A DNA stretch of 64,000 bases from Symbiodinium natans (taxonomy: Eukaryota; Sar; Dinophyceae; Suessiales; Symbiodiniaceae), in the NCBI GenBank assembly GCA_905221605.1, contig CAJNDS010002324.1, positions 1,157,001 to 1,221,000 on the forward strand. Reading direction: 5' to 3'. How positions within the stretch are numbered: the first letter of the stretch is position 1; every line of letters starts with the position of its first letter. Under the pieces are notes generated by a model. It did no database searches. It saw nothing but the letters and a program-made list of their open reading frames with translations, and had not been told where the DNA came from. This document shows, piece by piece, positions 54,441 through 64,000 of this stretch. The translations under genes and the position numbers were made by a program.

Positions 54441-56076
54441 ATGTGCACGGAGGTTGACTGGGACCGTGTTTGGCAAGAGGACGTGTCAGGCGTCAGCGGA
54501 AGTGTCCATGCCTCCTTGGAGGTAAAGAACACCTCTGCCAGTGGCCGCGGGGTCTGGGCCGCTGCGCCGCTGAAAGCTGGCGAGCTGCTTGTCGCCGAGC
54601 GAGCCCTGGCCGTTGCAAAGGAGATGGACCTCAGCCAGGTTCTTGTCAAGATGCAGGCGGACCTGGACCCTTTGCTTTTGTTAGTAGCTTTTGGTGTGTC
54701 GTCCCGCTATCGAGTGGAGGGTTCGGCAGTTCCCCTGGCCCTTGTCTCTACGGAAGACCTAACTAAGACCACTATAGGCCCCGTTGGATTGGAAGCGACT
54801 GAACTTGATGTGTGACGGAGAAGACATGCCAGCCTTTCCGGGTGCTGTGCCGTTGCCAGCATGGCCGAGGGAGGCATATCCGCGTTGTCCGGAGCGGTGC
54901 AGTCCAGAACATGCGATCTCACTGCAACGAATGCGTCGAATTGTTGACTTGAACGCCTACAGGTGTGCGTCCCCTGTGAGTGAGTATGCGTTTGTAGACG
55001 GTGAGCCGCAGCGAAGCGAGGAGGAACGTCATGAAAGCTACGGTGTGTTCCCTGTAGCATCTTTGTTCAACCATACCTGCACGCCCAACATGTCGAAAGT
55101 GTTGTTGGCAGACTGGGTGTTTCTGAGGGCGGCGCGCGAGATCTCACCAGGAGAGGAGCTGACCCAATTCTACTGCGACATACGCATGCCGGTCGACATG
55201 AGGCAGAAGGAGTTAAAGGACCTTTTTGGCTTCACCTGCGACTGTCCCAGGTGCTGCTTCGAGCTGTCACTTCAGAAAGCAGAACGAGGCCTGTTGGAGC
55301 CTTGGACACGCCTGTACAGCTCGGAAGTTCCCGGATTTCACGACAGGGGGCCGATCCAGATATCCCAGCTTGAAGGCATCGTTTGTGAAGCAGAAGCTGC
55401 GGCCAAGATGGCATTGCGGAGAGGGTCAAAGGAGGCCTCTGCCGAATCCGATGAAGTTCGCGAAAAGTGGCTCCTGTGGCCGTTAGTCCCAGCATTCCAG
55501 CAGCTGGCAATGCGTCTCCGGTTGGATGGCCGGCGAGCCGAAAGCATGGATTTCTGGGAACGCGCAGAGTCCTTGGCAAGGGCCGTGGTTCCACTCTCCA
55601 ACATACATCTCCGCATCCATGCTGAAATGCTTCTCACACGGTGCAGCAAGGACTTGCTGGAGCAGAACCTTCGGATGGTGGCCGCGGCGTTTGGCGGTGG
55701 TGCAGCCGTGTGGCAGAGACTCTTTGGCTTTAGGATGACAAAAGAAGTAGCAGATCTAGCCAATACCTTCAGCTTGGTGCCCGAGCCTGCCATGATTTAT
55801 TACCAATGGACGAGGTTGCCCAGCACGACTGACATGCTAACAGTGTGGTCAGCAGCTTTTGAGCGACAGAGTGAGATCGCGGTGGATGTCTCGCCTGACA
55901 CGCTACATGTGAGCGCTCCAGGTGCGCTTGAGAAGACTATAAGACATCACTTCAAGACTGTCGATTCCATCGTCACGAAGTTCTCGAAGCGCAGGCGATG
56001 CCTGACGCTGCAGATCCCGTCAGAGGCTGACAGTGCTGGACCGGGCGGAGTGGAAAGGGCTGCCGCAACAAGTTGA
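54441..56076 (+). CDS. SET-domain protein (SMYD/SETD-like), one intron
   Basis: Exon 1 (54,441-54,683) starts at ATG and contains SGRGVWAAAPLKAGELLVAE, the first SET motif. Exon 2 (54,778-56,076) has VASLFNHTCTPNMSKV (the NHxCxPN motif that binds S-adenosylmethionine and forms the pseudoknot), REISPGEELTQFYCD (second pseudoknot motif) and a Cys-rich post-SET segment, GFTCDCPRCC. The exons lie in different frames; a 94-nt GT-AG intron (54,684-54,777) joins them as LDPLLLL-APLDWKRLN. The product is about 513 residues. The usual MYND zinc finger of SMYD proteins is not visible. By family it methylates lysines in histones or other proteins; the long helical C-terminal part (after about residue 290) may bind partners. 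Confidence 0.82.
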
Positions 56077-56079
56077 AGC

Positions 56080-57680
56080 AGAAAGACGACAAACCATGCA
56101 TGATTAAGAATGAGTCATAGCACATGACTACTGTCTGGTTCCAAGGCCTCAGAAAGGCGGCGTGCTGCATGGTGAGGCGCGCATCCCCCCCCCGCCCCCG
56201 CCCTCCCCTTAGCACAAACTGCATGATTTCCCCTGTGCATTCGCTCTTCAGCTAAAGGTTGTTCTGTAGTGGTAGGATAACCTGCTTCAGCTGTCTTTTG
56301 GAGTGCTTCGTTATTCCTTGCGAAGAAGTCCCCGTCTTTAGAACAAGCCTCAATTGTATTTGAAGCTTGAAGTCCGATGGCCAGGACGCCTACTCGTACG
56401 GCCATTTACTCGAACGCCTGGAAAGCGAGCGCAAGGAGCGATTTCAGTAACTTAGAGCAGTAAGAAGCACCAGCTGAGTTGTGTTTTGCCGTGTTCTGTT
56501 TCCTTTGCTTGGAGCCGTGGGGAAGATGTGTGCTGGGTGTTTTTGCGAGGATTTCCATCCATTGAATCCTCGCTGGCAGCTCAGTTCCTGTTGTTTTTTA
56601 AGTGGCACTGGGCTGGACTTTGCTGTGCATAGTGATCTTATTCGCCCTTTAGTTATGCTACTCCAACCAAGTGAAGTCTCTGCAGCGGCAGCAATTCAAC
56701 AATTTTCGCCTGGAGTAGGCGACATGAGAGAAGAAGAAAGAGAGAAGAGAGAGGGAAGGAATGAGTGGAAGAACGCGCCAAGCGGTAGCAACCTGGCAGT
56801 TGGATGTCCGAGTCCTTCCCGTCGAGGTGAGCGTGTTCCAGCTGCTGATATGTGCCGATACATTGACCAGCGCCTTCAGGTGGCCAACTTGCTCGGCTCT
56901 CTCTCTCTCTCTCTCTCTCGCTCTTAGCTCTCTCTAGCTCTTAGCTCTCTCTCTAGCTCTTAACTCTCTCTCTGGCTCTTAGCTCTCTCTCTAGCTCTTA
57001 GCGGCCTTGCTGCAGCTACCAACCCAAAGTCGCGATAGAGGCTGATCGGCCTCAAAGACTTTACGTTCCACCTCCCGGCCAGACAGTCGAAATGAACCCT
57101 AAACCCTAAACCCTAAACCCTAAACCCCTCCTTTCGCTGTTCCCTACTCGCTCTGTTGCCGAGTGGGCCTTGCTTGGGGTTGGATGGGTCAGCTTCAGCG
57201 GCCGGAGCTTGAACCGCCCACGTCCTGAATGCTGTCCAATGGGCATGTAAATGCAAGCCTTTAGGGTTTAGGGTTTAGGGTTTAGGGTTTAGGGTTTAGG
57301 GTTTAGGGTCAGTCAGCGCATGTAGTTGGAATCAGGCTTGGCACCTGGCCTGTCTGCTTCTGCATCTTTGTTTTGCTCAGGGCTTTGGATTTGCGATGCC
57401 GCCAGGCGCAAGGTTTCGTTTCGCTGGCTGCGGCCCTCGAGAATGCTGAGGCCTCCGATTCATGAGCTTAGGGTGCTGGTTGCAGGGTGCCCTTCAATTG
57501 AAATTTACCTTTTGCTCAAAGGGTCTCGGGGGTGGGGTTGGGCGTGGGACACAGATCCACGCTCTCCGATCAGGTCCTGCGCGTCCGCGCCTTGCTGCAT
57601 CCTGCAACACTTTTCAAATGCATCATGCTTGCTTTGTGTGTGTCTGTGTGTGTGTGTGTGTGAACTGATGCGCTTGTCAA
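56080..57680. other. Mostly non-coding stretch
   Basis: Holds a (CT)n and AGCTCTCT-type simple repeat (56,897-57,002), CCCTAAA (57,095-57,126) and TTTAGGG (57,261-57,308) arrays facing each other, and a (GT)n run (57,640-57,662). The frame at 56,481-56,927 lacks motifs. The segment between the facing arrays (about 57,130-57,245) is open and could be an exon. Confidence 0.45.
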
Positions 57681-57683
57681 TCT

Positions 57684-57985
57684 TTGGGCGCCAAGGCTGA
57701 CATCCTCCTGGATCGGCTTCTGAACTACCTACCACAGCCGATTCGTCCTGAGGCCGCCTTCGTGGTTTCTCTCCGAAGCCAGAGTTGCATCTGCGGGCCC
57801 GGTAGGACCAGCGTGTCGTGGAGAACCTCTTGCGCTTGGGGCGCCCGCTTCGCCGGATGCCCAGCTTTCAAGGCGGTTTTCCCTTTTTTTCCGGATCTGT
57901 CCTTTCCATGATGCGCAAGTGAAATCTGAAAGGTGATGGCAATATCGATGCCGCAGAGCTTGGGGCTCGGGAGCCGCCGAGTGAC
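57684..57985 (+). CDS. EF-hand-like fragment
   Basis: About 57,690-57,790 reads ADILLDRLLNYLPQPIRPEA. About 57,928-57,980 reads LKGDGNIDAAELGAREPPSD followed by a stop; GDGNIDAAEL is the second half of an EF-hand loop with E12. This could be the last exon of a small EF-hand protein, or the TGA could be intronic. Confidence 0.4.
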
Positions 57986-57987
57986 TA

Positions 57988-58567
57988 AGCCCTAAACCCT
58001 AAACCCTAAACCCTAAACCCTAAACCATAAACCCTAAGGCTACCATACCCCCAAAACTCTCCTCCAAAAGCCTCCCTCACTGAGCCCTGAATCCTCTGGA
58101 GTCAGTGAAGGCTCTGCCAAAGATTTGAGCTCCTGGCCCGCAACGGCGCTGCTGCCGGCCGGGAGCCTCTTGCACCAGCCTGGCTCCCGGTGACTGTGCT
58201 ACTCCGAGTTGTGGGGTTTAGGGTTTAGGGTTTAGGGTTTAGAGTTTAGGGTTTAGGGTTTAGGGTTTAGGACCTCCTGAGTCATCACGAACTTAAACTA
58301 GCATTATCTAGCAGTCGATTGGTATAGCTCTGCGCGTGTGTTGACACCAGAGCTTGGGAGCTGGCGCTGACGTTGGGGGAGGTGGATCTGAATTTCAGAA
58401 GTAATCTTGGTCTCAGGTGAGTCCTTCAACGGCTGCTGGCCGGATGCGGGAGAAGCCGACCCCCGAGAGAAGAGGGTTTAGGGTTTAGGGTTTAGGGTTT
58501 AGGGTTTAGGGTTTAGGTTTAGGGTTTAGGGTTTAGGGTTTAGGGTTTAGGGTTTAGGGTTCAGGTT
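57988..58567. repeat. CCCTAAA array followed by two TTTAGGG arrays
   Basis: CCCTAAA at 57,988-58,040; TTTAGGG at 58,213-58,272 and 58,474-58,562. The open segment between the first two (about 58,085-58,190, SEGSAKDLSSWPATALLPAG) may be an exon. Confidence 0.85.
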
Positions 58568-58569
58568 TG

Positions 58570-59630
58570 CGCAGCCGGTTGATTTCAATCGAGCGCTTCT
58601 GCAGCACCGTGAGGGGATCCGGCATGTACGGATGTGGGAGTTTAGCAGCTGCCCTGAAGCCCTCATCCTTACCGTGAACCAAATAGGAACAAAAGCCTAA
58701 GCACCCTAAGCCCTCATCCCCAAACCCTAAACCCTAAACATCCCCAAACATCCCAAACCCTATAAACCCTAAAGCCCCAACCATCCCCAAACCCCAAACT
58801 GTGTGGCCCAGGGTTCGGCTACCAAGCGCCTGGATGGCTTGTCCCCGGTCTTGGGCTTCCAGGAGCTGGGTGTGGGAGCATGGAGCAGGATTTCACGGCT
58901 TAGGGTTTGAAGGGTTGTGGACCGGTGGAGTTGGTACACTTTCCCCCATATGATTTCAACGACCTGCAGGATGCTCGGTCGGTCCGGTCGTCCAGCGCGA
59001 GGATCAAGCAGTGAGCGCCCGACGCCCCCGCCCCCGCCATAGACTAGAACTGCTTGCGGACTCGATGCAGATGATGCCTCGATGCTCGATGCCCTGACAT
59101 TCCCCCAAAGCAAACAAATATGCAGATCCCATCGATGGCATCCTTGCGGGGTAAGGCATTGCAGTGGCTCTGCGCACTCCATGGCTCTCAGCAGCGCCAT
59201 TGTGGACAAGTCGCGAATGCGGTTTCACAGATATATCAAGCATCCACGTCCATGATCCACAACTATCCCTATCCAGCACAATTCACCAGGCCAGCGTGGA
59301 CTACAACTGCCTTGCGCCACAAACAGCAATTCTTTGGTTCTTACACATGTTAGACCTTCCATCGTCTCGACATGCCGCTGCTGGGCAGAATGCATGCACC
59401 ACTGCCAAGGGACAGTGTAGAACTTCCATGTTCGCGATGCTCGGGAGTTGGCATTTCTGCTGCACCTGGCTTGGAGTCTTTTCGGAATGAAAGCGATGTC
59501 GATTTCTGCCTTGCCATTTCTTCAGGGCGGGTGGTCATACTGGGGTTAGGTGGGGGGGTGGCGCAAGCAGACAGAATGTCATTCGACGGAGGTTAGTTAC
59601 CAGCGAGGGGTGGGGGTTATAGAGGTGGGG
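58570..59630. other. Stretch with no confident gene
   Basis: Contains CCCTAAA-like remnants (58,720-58,800). Open frames on + (59,120-59,490; 59,372-59,596) and on - overlap each other and have no motifs I recognise. Confidence 0.4.
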
Positions 59631-59701
59631 GATGCGGTTAGAGATGGTTTCGGCTTCTCTTCCGGCTTCACAGAAATGCCCGGGGTCCCCAAATTCGATT
59701 C

Positions 59702-59885
59702 TTGCCCGCCCACTCGGGGGTGAAGCGCCTGACTCAAGATGTACAGACCTGCCTCATGGGCGAAGCTTGGGATGGGACTTTGGGCTTCAAAAAGTCAGAG
59801 TCAGGAGTGGAGGTCGTTCCTCATGGTTCTGCAGCAGGAGGGTTCTGTGGAATGTGTGATGTGAAGCTGGATGCTTTGTGCCTTT
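59702..59885 (+). CDS. Candidate exon upstream of the SGNH-like gene
   Basis: The frame reads VKRLTQDVQTCLMGEAWDGT and continues LGFKKSESGVEVVPHGSAAG, with four Cys near the end (FCGMCDVKLDALC). It may be the N-terminal part of the gene at 60.1 kb; uncertain. Confidence 0.35.
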
Positions 59886-60139
59886 CTGTTCCGGGGTAAA
59901 TGTCTCGCAGAGGGTGGTGGACTTTTTCTCGCGGATGGCTCATCACAGCTGCTCTGGAAGCACCACGCATGGCGCAGCACTGGCTCACCAGCCTGAGTTT
60001 GCTTCAACACTTGATTGGCACATGAACATCATGCTCGCAATGCTTGAATCCGACTTTCTAGTGAGCTCAAAATCTAGCAAGAATCAGCCTGCCTCCTGTT
60101 GTAAATTGTCTTGCGTTGCTCATGTGGGTATGTCACAGA

Positions 60140-60905
60140 CTCCATGTGGGGCCTGATCGGCGACAGCTCTCTCTATTGCAAGGAGGGCACAAAAAGGCGC
60201 TCCATTAAGGACGGGCTGTGGAGGAGGCTTCCCTTTGTGAGGGAGCTGAAGGTGACGCCCCTGGCCGGCAAAGGCCTGCCGCAGATCCTGACGGCCCTGA
60301 AGGATGGGCCTCGCTACGCGGTCCTGGGTGTCAGCTACTTCGGCAATGACCTTGGGCAAGGCATCTCCAGATCTTTGGAGAACGCCCTGGAGGAACTGAT
60401 GGAAGTGGCCAGCCGGAAGGCTGACAAAGCGGTCTTCTTCATTGGCGGATCTGCAAGGCGCCTTGGCAAGGACAATGTTGTGGGGGGGCTCAACTATAAG
60501 TGACGAGAAGGGTCTGTTGCAAAAGCTGAGAAAAGGGATTCCCCGAACTAAGGAAGTACAAAGATGCTGGCATGCAGCTCGACAACCGCTATGACGAGAG
60601 CTTGGCCATGATCAGGCAAGTGGCCAGTAAGCTTCAGCACTTGAACTGCCGGCTTCGGCTCAGCTTCTTCTTACTGTTGGTTAGTAGGGAATGGGGGACT
60701 GAGGTACCTATGTAATCCTTTAAAGGGTATATATATATATATACAAATACATAGGCCCTAATTCCCTCATTCCCTGCTAGCCAACAGTCAGTCTTGTGTC
60801 TTGCCAGGCGCCGTCTGCGCCACGCGGGCTTCTCTGCCACGTCTGGGCGAAGTGAAGTGGAGCGCTGGCCACTGTGCCAAGACTGCCTCCACTGGGACGT
60901 GAGCG
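60140..60905 (+). CDS. SGNH-hydrolase-like protein, three exons
   Basis: Exon 1 (about 60,140-60,470) reads MWGLIGDSSLYCKEGTKRRS and later YAVLGVSYFGNDLGQGISRS. GDSS could be SGNH block I and GND near block III, so an SGNH/GDSL-type fold is my best guess. Exon 2 (60,557-60,660) reads YKDAGMQLDNRYDESLAMIR, then QVASKLQHLN. Exon 3 (about 60,810-60,900) reads RRLRHAGFSATSGRSEVERW with CQDCLHWD. Intron 1 (60,471-60,556) needs a GA donor (AAG|GACAAT); intron 2 holds a family A element. The catalytic His block is not seen; the 3' end is unclear. Confidence 0.5.
60670..60791. mobile_element. Introner-like element, family A
   Basis: Inverted ends CTTACTGTTGGTTAGTAGGG on the left and CCCTGCTAGCCAACAGTCAG on the right, with CCTTTAAAGGGTATATATA between. 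It sits in an intron of the SGNH-like gene. Confidence 0.85.
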
Positions 60906-61439
60906 CCAGGGAGGACACTTATGTTCTCCTCCACTCTGATTGATGTTCCCATGCTCGGTTTTGTTTGGTGATTGTCCAGGGGGCGAGGGGTCCTTTCTGT
61001 CAGGACGTGTGCAGCTTCTGGGCGCAACTCCTCACCTCTGCTGCCACTGCGGCAAGGGGGCCCAGCACCCATGACATCGTTGTGCCAGCCGTCAAATACT
61101 TCTTTGGGCTGTGCTTAGCGTACGCTCATGTACCATTGACACGGCTCATATCATATGACGGGACAAGATCAGATATGCACACGAGTTCCTTTCATCTAAT
61201 TGTCAAACGAGAAAATTCACAGCAGACACGATGTCGCCATGCCCAATGAAACGAGTAGAGTGACTAGAGTGCCAAAAACACCATCAATGAAACAACTCAG
61301 GGCTGTCCACTTGGGCAGCCTGGGACCCAGCTTGAGCTTGCAGAGAAGCAGTCCTCGATCTCAAGCCCATTCCCATCCCCAACCTAAGCCCTTACAACCT
61401 CTGCACCTCACCCTGTCGCCCTAAACCTGGACCTCAACT

Positions 61440-61920
61440 GCAGCGCCTTTGCAGCCAGGTGCCGGCCCCACCACATCCGCCGTCCCGAAGCACGGGCGAC
61501 ATGCATCTGGAGCTTGGGGACGAAGTGGAGATCCAAGGCATGTGATGGGGGCGTTCAGATGTCGTGGTTCAGGGATGGATGTACGTTTATGGCCTTAGGG
61601 GTGACGTGTTCTCCGGTTGTTGCGGGGCCGATGTCTCATTCCTCATATGTGGGCACCTTGAGTAATTTGCTGGCGTGTTTGGGCCTTAGCGGAGCCTTGC
61701 AGGTGTGAAGGTCTGTGATGACCCCAATCATGACTCCCAGTAGGTAGGATCTTGGGAATCAGTCATTTTGCCTTACTTAGCTCAAAGATGATTCTTATCC
61801 ACGTAGGAATTTTTGGTTTATGGGGCCAGCCTAGCAAGCATGCGAGGTCTCGTGTCGGCATCGCAGCACAACGGCAAGCGTGGTGTCATCGTACAGCGCG
61901 TGCTCCCTAAAACTGCTGGA
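61440..61920 (+). CDS. Two exons of an unknown protein
   Basis: About 61,440-61,540 reads SRSTGDMHLELGDEVEIQG; about 61,820-61,920 reads LASMRGLVSASQHNGKRGVI. Together, DEVEIQGL...HNGKRGVIV resembles a small beta-barrel motif (xVxIxGL--x--NGxxGxV) seen in dinoflagellate ankyrin/MYND-type proteins, as far as I recall. The 280 nt between them may be an intron. Low certainty. Confidence 0.35.
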
Positions 61921-62174
61921 GGCGCGGGGTTTCGAGAAGAATCGGGCTCGGGAAGGTTCAAGCAGAATAAACCTCCACGGCTCCGCGCCACCAGACATAA
62001 TATTTTGGCTAAGAAGCAATGCTTGTAGACCCTATGGGACCCGATTGTAATGTTGGATGCCCGGCTCGACCGTTGAAGTGTAAGTACAAAGGAACCCCAT
62101 TGCCACTCAAGCAGCCCCAAACCCTCAACGCAAAGCCCACAAACGCCTTGGCAACCCAGCAAAACACGTCGGAC

Positions 62175-62262
62175 CCAAACCCTTGACCCTAATCCCTAGC
62201 CCTAAACCCTGAACCCTAACACCTAAACCCTAAGCCCTAAGCCCTACACCGTAACCCTGAAC
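62175..62262 (+). repeat. Degenerate CCCTAAA array
   Basis: About eleven heptamers with variants such as CCCTAAG and CCCTGAA. Confidence 0.8.
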
Positions 62263-62394
62263 CACTGCTTGAGCCTCAGACCCCTGCGCCAGGTGAGGTT
62301 CCTTACCGTTGGCGCGTCAAGTGTTTGGAAGGCAGGGGGTGCTGCGACAGGTCCCTAGTTTTCAGGGTTTGTCGGTGCCTTTGAGGGTTTTGGG

Positions 62395-62495
62395 TTGGGA
62401 TGTTCCCCCTTGTACTAACAGCCCTTAATGGGGATGATAGTACGGGGTACTGCAATCCCTATTAAGGACTGTTAGTATAAGGGGGAGCATCCCAA
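62395..62495. mobile_element. Introner-like element, family B
   Basis: 101 bp. TTGGGATGTTCCCCCTTGTA on the left; ATAAGGGGGAGCATCCCAA on the right. Inner arms AACAGCCCTTAAT and ATTAAGGACTGTT also pair. Confidence 0.85.
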
Positions 62496-62769
62496 GTTTT
62501 GGGGTTTAAGGGTGTTCAGGCGCTCAGGGTTGGCAGTGTTCGTTGTTTTCCGAATTTGTCGTCAACTTTTTTTTTCAGTCTTGCCCTTGCGTAGCTGATG
62601 ACACATAGTGACCTCTTGTTCACCCTGGATTTCTCACGCTGGCATCTGTTCATCAATTTCCTGATAGCATTTGAAGTCTCACCAGTCCTATTTTTCGGCT
62701 TCACCTGTCTGGCTCCTCTGCTAACTGCTGAATGGTAAGGCCCGCAGAGGCCCCTTAAAGCCCTTAAAA

Positions 62770-62870
62770 CAGGTGGCAGCGAGCCGCTGTTGCTGGACCT
62801 GAAGGAGGGGAACCTGCGCCAGGCGCACACGAAGTTTGAAAGACCCAAAACCCTGTTAAGTCTTCGACGG
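62770..62870 (+). CDS. Candidate exon
   Basis: The frame reads GGSEPLLLDLKEGNLRQAHT and continues KFERPKTL. No family recognised. Confidence 0.3.
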
Positions 62871-62916
62871 ATCTCAGGTTACTCATGTCACATCTCACTT
62901 GAACTTGCTACACAAT

Positions 62917-63017
62917 TTGGGATGTTCCCCCTTGTTCTAACAGTCCTTAATCGGGATTCTAGTAGGGGGTACCATAATCCCTATTGAGGACTGTTAGTAG
63001 AAGGGGCAGCATCCCAA
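62917..63017. mobile_element. Introner-like element, family B
   Basis: 101 bp, the same length as the copy 522 bp upstream, with near-identical ends TTGGGATGTTCCCCCTTGTT and GAAGGGGCAGCATCCCAA. Confidence 0.85.
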
Positions 63018-63237
63018 TACGCAGTTATCATTCACAAAGACAGCCAGACAGGCTCACGATTTGTTTGTGTCGGGAGAACTGTCTGGAGTTCTTCAAACGT
63101 CTTATGCTTCACCCGTGCGTTGTGAAGCTTTGCGGGTCCGTGGGACTTTTCTGCGGCGTCAGGATTACCAATGCAGTGGATTGATTTGAGCTCAAGGCCC
63201 TTGTTTGGAGACTCCTTTCCTCCCACCTTTATCGCCA

Positions 63238-63964
63238 TGGCCTCTGCTTGCTTCCTCGCGCTGCAGCAGCAGCAGCAGCAGCAGCTTGTGGAGAGCGCAC
63301 CTCGGAACGGCACAGCAGCATCACCATGCATCACCCAGAACCCTGCAAAAAGGAGGTGAGGCAAGGGCGTTTTGGGTTCGCAGCAGAGTGCACGCCTATG
63401 CCAGAAGTGAGGATTCAGATGAGCTGCTGTCCACTTCGGCAGAGCTCAACGAGGTGCGGGTGATGTTGCGCATGCAGGGACTGGAGGGCTCGGTGTTGAT
63501 TTTCGGGGCAGACTGCACGTGCGAGGTGTGGTTGGCATGTAAATTGACATTGTCTACTAACCTGTTTCCGAACTGAATTCAGAGATGTCCTCGCCAATTT
63601 TCTTCCACAGTGCTGGAAACCCATGTCCAGTGTTTATGATAGCTACGGATGCTCTTGGCGAGAGGTACAAATGTATGCAAAAGCACGATGCTGAACCTTA
63701 TCTTCCAATGAAGTGCATCTGCAACTTGTACGTAGTGGAGTCCCCACATGTCCCCAAGCAGATTGTGGCATATGGACAGGCACAGACATCCCTGAAACTG
63801 AAGGCGTCTTGCCAGCGTGCTTCCCCTTTGCGCATCCTGCACCCTCCACAGGACATCGACAGCTCTGCAAGGCCTGACTCCCCAAGCTCCCGGACACACC
63901 GAGGCCGGCTGACCTTTTTCTGCGTTATTTCTTGATCCTTTCGTGTCCCTGCAGCAGGAAACCA
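63238..63964 (+). CDS. 5' part of an unidentified gene, running off the window
   Basis: Exon 1 may start at ATG 63,238 (MASACFLAL then seven Gln) and end at a canonical donor, AGGAG|GTGAGG (about 63,356). A further exon at about 63,390-63,530 reads SEDSDELLSTSAELNEVRVM and LEGSVLIFGADCTCEVW. A third at about 63,600-63,870 reads SAGNPCPVFMIATDALGERY, KCMQKHDAEPYLPMKC and LYVVESPHVPKQIV. Composition is protein-like and neighbouring exons agree in strand. I do not recognise the family. The gene continues past 64,000. Confidence 0.4.
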
Positions 63965-64000
63965 TGGGAGCCGGAGCCGTCTCCGCACGAGAAGCGACGT

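Noticed and set aside
54680-54790. Frameshift in the SET gene
   Set aside because: A 94-nt GT-AG intron (54,684-54,777) joins the two frames at phase 0.
1-64000. tRNA, rRNA or spliced-leader RNA genes
   Set aside because: Reading by eye found no convincing conserved boxes; a covariance-model search would be needed to exclude them.

Overview
The window looks like nuclear DNA of a dinoflagellate, most likely Symbiodiniaceae or a close relative. The reasons are: every gene I can recognise is on the + strand; genes are cut into short exons by introns of about 50-170 nt; many introns need GC or GA (not only GT) 5' splice sites to keep frame; TTTAGGG/CCCTAAA heptamers are scattered throughout; and EF-hand modules are abundant. 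No rRNA, tRNA, CRISPR array, bacterial-type operon or virus was recognised.

Layout. 1-8.2 kb holds low-information DNA and the first pieces of a repeated EF-hand module. 8.36-10.99 kb is a secreted GH27 alpha-galactosidase in about eight exons. 11-14.2 kb is mostly non-coding. 14.3-26.65 kb is a MATE-family transporter whose central intron (15,134-25,353) is almost entirely a tandem array of about 85 copies of a 113-bp unit. 26.7-40 kb holds further EF-hand modules, an ankyrin-like exon and an intact intronless CinA/NUDIX fusion gene. 40.9-43 kb has a small membrane protein and an EF-hand exon. 43.3-54.3 kb holds an EF-hand protein and a long series of small exons separated by TTTAGGG-rich introns. 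54.4-56.1 kb is a SET-domain protein with one intron. 57-64 kb has gene fragments, including an SGNH-like protein.

Three patterns tie the window together. First, several introns consist of short elements that recur elsewhere in the window. Most have terminal inverted repeats, and some are flanked by short direct repeats, which is how introner elements (transposon-like intron generators) look; three of the alpha-galactosidase introns are of this kind. Second, the EF-hand modules carry an intron at different places in the same calcium-binding loop (before D1, K2/D3, G4/D5, or absent), which suggests repeated intron gain. Third, telomere-like heptamers tend to lie as TTTAGGG just after 5' splice sites and as CCCTAAA just before 3' splice sites, so the two ends of an intron could pair in the transcript.

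All exon borders were placed by eye from reading frame and family similarity. The A-E module labels below mean: A, EDVCARV-like; B, QLFDALAG-like; C, VxWxDFRALFxQLE-like; D, LQxLWRxFD-like; E, the EF-hand loop DGDGSVxxEEF.
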